The translations under genes were made by a program, and so were the position numbers. Under the pieces are notes generated by a model that was not told the DNA's origin, did no database searches, and saw only the letters and a program-made list of their open reading frames with translations. From the NCBI GenBank assembly GCA_028279155.1, contig JANQST010000113.1:1-8076 (forward strand): a stretch of DNA of 8,076 nucleotides, in the 5' to 3' direction. Positions 5,892-8,076 of this stretch are shown piece by piece. Origin of the DNA: Cyclobacteriaceae bacterium. GTDB taxonomy: Bacteria; Bacteroidota; Bacteroidia; Cytophagales; Cyclobacteriaceae. Position 1 is the first letter of the stretch. Every line of letters begins with the position of its first letter.

Positions 5892-7373
5892 ATGAAGATC
5901 TTAAATGCATCACAAATCAGGGCTGCTGATCAATACACGATTGAAAATGAGCCTATCCTTTCCATCGACTTAATGGAGCGGGCTTCAAGAGCCTTTGTGA
6001 TGAAGTTCACAGAGCTTTTCACAACGAAGAAACCTGTTTTAATTTTTTGCGGGACAGGGAACAACGGTGGAGATGGCTTAGCTATTGGAAGAATGCTGCT
6101 ATATGAAGGTTGGGAGGTTTCATTCTTCGTACTGGGAGTTGCTGGGTCTCCTGATTTTGAAAAAAACCTAAATCTCACAAAAAATTACATCCAACTTACG
6201 AACCATTCAGATTTTCCAATATTAGAAGAGAACCAAATTGTGATTGATGGGCTGTTTGGGTCAGGACTAACACGGCCATTAGAAGGCTTGGCCTCAGAGC
6301 TTGTTGAATTTCTAAATAAACAAAACGTTGCCAGAGTAGCTATAGATATTGCATCTGGGGTATTTTCAGATGCTCCAATGCAAAGTGAATCTCCTGCATT
6401 TCGACCTGATCACACCATTTCATTTCAAACCCCAAAGCTGATCTTTTTTCAACCAGAATATTACCAATATGTGGGCGAATGGCATGTGGTCGACATTGGG
6501 CTACACCAAGGTTTCATAGATGATCAGGAAACCAGATTTTTCATTTCAGAAGAGGAGCAACTAGAGAGGTTGATTCCGGAGCGGAAAAAGTTCTCACATA
6601 AATCACAAGTTGGAAAATTGTCGATTGTAGCGGGTAGTTATGGGAAAATGGGAGCGGCTGTATTATGTGCCAAAGCTGCCTTAAGAGCAGGTGTCGGCTT
6701 GATAAATGTTCATGTACCTGAATGCGGAATCGACATTCTGCAAGTATCCGTTCCTGAAGCTATGGTTGTGGCTGATAAAGAGCAGGATCACATTTCTGAA
6801 ATACATGTGAATGAGTCCACGATTGCCATTGGTCCCGGGGTTGGTACTGAGGAGTCAACTAGAAATGCTCTTGAGATTTTTTTAAAGCAAGTAGTTAAGC
6901 CCATAGTACTTGATGCGGATGCTTTAAATATTCTGGCATTAAATAACACCTTATTGGAACATGTACCAGAGGAATCAATCCTCACACCACATCCCGGAGA
7001 ATTCAAACGCCTTGTTGGAGAATGGAAAGATGATTTTGAAAAACTGGAGCTGCTCAAATCATTTTGCTTGGAATACAAACTCAATGTTGTTCTAAAAGGA
7101 GCCTATTCTGCTGTTTGTAGTAGTGATGGGAACATCTACTTTAATCCTTCCGGCAACCCGGGGATGGCTACAGCAGGAAGTGGAGATGTTTTGACGGGTG
7201 TGGTTTCTTCTCTTCTGGCTCAAGGATTGCAACCGCTTGACGCACTTCGGTTAGGAGTATACATTCATGGGTTGGCCGGGGATCTGGCAGTAGAAGAAAT
7301 CGGAGAAATTGGCCTGGTAGCATCAGATATTATTTCATACATTTCCAACTCTTTTTTGAGAAAAAGTGTCTAA
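5892..7373 (+). CDS. nnr: Bifunctional NAD(P)H-hydrate repair enzyme (NAD(P)HX epimerase / ADP-dependent dehydratase)
   Basis: Nnr restores NADH and NADPH that have been hydrated by heat, acid or side reactions of dehydrogenases. The N-terminal YjeF_N domain (about 1-215) epimerises R- to S-NAD(P)HX, and the C-terminal ribokinase-like domain (about 225-490) dehydrates the S form using ADP (ATP in eukaryotes). Visible motifs in the first half are GNNGGDGLAIGR at 56-67 and the acidic D119-GLFGSG. In the second half they are AGSYGKMGAAVL at 247-258, GPGVGT at 314-319, LDADALN at 340-346, LTPHPGEF at 364-371, and GNPGMATAGSGDVLTG at 421-436 with the catalytic Asp432. Length (493) is normal. One oddity: the usual D-x-P-S-G of the epimerase reads DIASG (152-156). 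It starts one base after nuoD stops, so it is the last gene of the nuo transcript. NADHX inhibits several NADH-using enzymes, giving a possible reason for the linkage. Confidence 0.95.
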   Translation: MKILNASQIRAADQYTIENEPILSIDLMERASRAFVMKFTELFTTKKPVLIFCGTGNNGGDGLAIGRMLLYEGWEVSFFVLGVAGSPDFEKNLNLTKNYIQLTNHSDFPILEENQIVIDGLFGSGLTRPLEGLASELVEFLNKQNVARVAIDIASGVFSDAPMQSESPAFRPDHTISFQTPKLIFFQPEYYQYVGEWHVVDIGLHQGFIDDQETRFFISEEEQLERLIPERKKFSHKSQVGKLSIVAGSYGKMGAAVLCAKAALRAGVGLINVHVPECGIDILQVSVPEAMVVADKEQDHISEIHVNESTIAIGPGVGTEESTRNALEIFLKQVVKPIVLDADALNILALNNTLLEHVPEESILTPHPGEFKRLVGEWKDDFEKLELLKSFCLEYKLNVVLKGAYSAVCSSDGNIYFNPSGNPGMATAGSGDVLTGVVSSLLAQGLQPLDALRLGVYIHGLAGDLAVEEIGEIGLVASDIISYISNSFLRKSV

Positions 7374-7390
7374 TTGCGGACCTCACTGTT

Positions 7391-7417
7391 AGAATTAGAT
7401 TAAGCTTCTAATTTTTT
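7391..7417 (+). terminator. Probable intrinsic terminator of the nuo-nnr operon
   Basis: AGAATTAGA (7391-7399) can pair with TCTAATTTT (7407-7415) across a 7-base loop: seven Watson-Crick pairs, then a G-T and an A-T pair. The hairpin runs into six T residues (7412-7417). It starts 17 bases after the nnr stop codon. The stem is AT-rich and weak, so termination may be partial. Confidence 0.55.
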
Positions 7418-7581
7418 CGACAAAAATGGGAATTCAAGTAAAAACTGCCTCAGAACGGTTAAAATCAATAATTTATTGGAATAGTACTATCAAAACCGCG
7501 CTAATTAACGTTATTTAACCATTAATATTTTATCAGGATAGCGAACAAACTGAAAAAAAATGCGTAATTTGTATAATAAGA
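7418..7581. other. AT-rich intergenic spacer with clustered short palindromes
   Basis: No gene is seen on either strand. The spacer holds three perfect or near-perfect palindromes close together: CAATAA-T-TTATTG (7466-7478), ATAGTACTAT (7481-7490) and TAACGTTA (7506-7513). They are flanked by an inverted pair, GGTTAAA (7457-7463) and TTTAACC (7514-7520). A run of eight A residues lies at 7553-7560. Close to the next start codon there are TAATTTG (7565-7571), a one-base-short version of the Bacteroidota -7 element, and TATAAT (7572-7577). Neither has a convincing upstream partner, so I call no promoter. The palindromes could be operators or chance products of AT-rich sequence. Confidence 0.4.
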
Positions 7582-7923
7582 ATGCGCAATAAACTGATCA
7601 TATTATCGTTCGCCATCGCCTTCAGTTTTACGACTCTAGCACAGGATTCAGGCAATAACATTTCTCCACAAGGAGATATTAGCGTATATCCTAACCCAGC
7701 AGTTGAATACATTATTGTTGAATTCGATAATTCTTTGAAGAACGTAACTTTCGAGCTTAACTCAATGATTGGAAACAAAATGACAATCGAACCGGAAGAG
7801 TTGGGTTATGGAAAATATAGAATTCCATTAAAGGATTTCGCCACAGGTTACTACTTCCTAATTGTTCAGGATGAATCAGCCAGGTTTAAAATGGCTAAAA
7901 AATTCCTCCTTAAACAGAAATAA
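7582..7923 (+). CDS. Secreted mini-protein: signal peptide plus T9SS type A C-terminal sorting domain
   Basis: The 113-residue product starts with a clear Sec signal peptide: basic RNK at 2-4, a hydrophobic core at about 5-18, and likely cleavage after TLA at 18-20, leaving Gln21. After a short linker (21-32) almost all of the mature protein looks like a type IX secretion C-terminal domain of the type A (Por secretion tail) family. It has VYPNPA at 35-40, a strand pair YIIVEF and VTFEL, the IGN turn at 63-65 (usually LGQ), ATGYYFLIV at 87-95 (usually GxYxLxV), and a basic end with KKFLLK at 106-111. In this family the domain directs a much larger cargo across the outer membrane and is then cleaved or anchored. 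Here there is no cargo. It stands alone between the nnr terminator and a convergent gene 10 bases downstream. The mapping to the family is from motif memory. Confidence 0.85.
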   Translation: MRNKLIILSFAIAFSFTTLAQDSGNNISPQGDISVYPNPAVEYIIVEFDNSLKNVTFELNSMIGNKMTIEPEELGYGKYRIPLKDFATGYYFLIVQDESARFKMAKKFLLKQK

Positions 7924-7938
7924 AAAATTCCGCTTAAA
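7896..7938. repeat. Imperfect direct repeat spanning the stop codons of two convergent genes
   Basis: TAAAAAATTCC is found at 7896-7906 and again at 7921-7931, each followed by a short difference (TCC versus GC) and then TTAAA. The copies are 25 bases apart. The second copy holds both stop codons: TAA of the T9SS mini-protein (7921-7923) at its left end and the stop of the minus-strand gene (7934-7936) near its right end. Confidence 0.5.
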
Positions 7939-8076
7939 GATTGGATCTATCTACCTGGTCTCCAGCAATGATTGCATAGTACTCAGTGAATAAGTTCTCG
8001 TACTTACTTGCTAACTCTCTTTCATCGTTCGATCGGTAGGCTCTTGCTAACTCATTCAGGTAAAGTAGTCGCTTCT
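7934..8076 (-). CDS. C-terminal end of an unidentified protein (partial, N-terminus off the right edge)
   Basis: On the minus strand a frame is open from the right edge for 46 codons and ends at TAA (7936-7934). The product reads KRLLYLNELARAYR, then a polar stretch SNDERE, then LASKYENLFTEYYAIIAG, ending in DQVDRSNL. The two amphipathic helices with Leu/Ala/Tyr spacing resemble the end of a helical repeat (TPR-like) protein, but too little is visible to name a family. The gene converges on the T9SS mini-protein gene with 10 bases between the stop codons. The even amino acid composition and lack of stops support coding; the short length limits confidence. Confidence 0.6.
   Translation of the reverse strand, partial: KRLLYLNELARAYRSNDERELASKYENLFTEYYAIIAGDQVDRSNL

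Noticed and set aside
6788..7084. Minus-strand open frame of 98 residues
   Set aside because: Antisense to the conserved dehydratase domain of nnr; Ser-rich translation typical of a shadow frame.
7572..7577. TATAAT as a sigma-70 -10 box
   Set aside because: Bacteroidota use a different consensus, the site is 4 bases from the start codon and it has no -35 partner.
7533..7778. Minus-strand open frame of 81 residues
   Set aside because: Antisense to the T9SS mini-protein, which has a clear signal peptide and sorting domain.

Overview
The window looks like chromosomal DNA from a member of the Bacteroidota, probably of the Cytophagales type. Four things point there: a small secreted protein with a type IX secretion (T9SS) sorting domain, promoter elements of the Bacteroidota form TAnnTTTG, weak Shine-Dalgarno sites, and a separate rather than fused nuoC and nuoD. 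This placement is inference from gene content; no marker gene was compared.

Left part (1-2505, minus strand): the start of an aerobic phenylacetate degradation (paa) operon. Reading leftwards it holds a two-helix membrane protein of unknown function (2505-2035), PaaE, the electron-transfer reductase of phenylacetyl-CoA epoxidase (1986-922), and PaaA, its catalytic di-iron subunit (861 to beyond the left edge). PaaB, C and D are presumably outside the window. A good promoter match lies between the membrane protein gene and paaE, so paaE may be the true first gene of the operon.

Middle part (2553-7373, plus strand), diverging from the left part across a 47-base gap: a protein made only of the LON substrate-binding domain, then nuoA, nuoB, nuoC and nuoD, then nnr. 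NuoA is a membrane subunit. NuoB, C and D form most of the quinone-reducing connecting module of respiratory complex I. Nnr repairs damaged (hydrated) NADH and NADPH. The genes overlap or nearly touch, which indicates one transcript. The run stops at nuoD: nuoE and the other complex I genes do not follow, and a hairpin with a T-run comes after nnr. Complex I is therefore split in this genome, and the coenzyme repair enzyme sits where nuoE would be expected.

Right part (7374-8076): an AT-rich, palindrome-containing spacer, a 113-residue protein that is essentially a signal peptide plus a T9SS C-terminal sorting domain, and the C-terminal end of an unidentified convergent gene that runs off the right edge.

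No RNA genes, CRISPR arrays or insertion sequences were seen. Most of the window is ordinary core metabolism. The points most worth a second look are the cargo-less T9SS protein and the joining of nnr to a truncated nuoABCD cluster.
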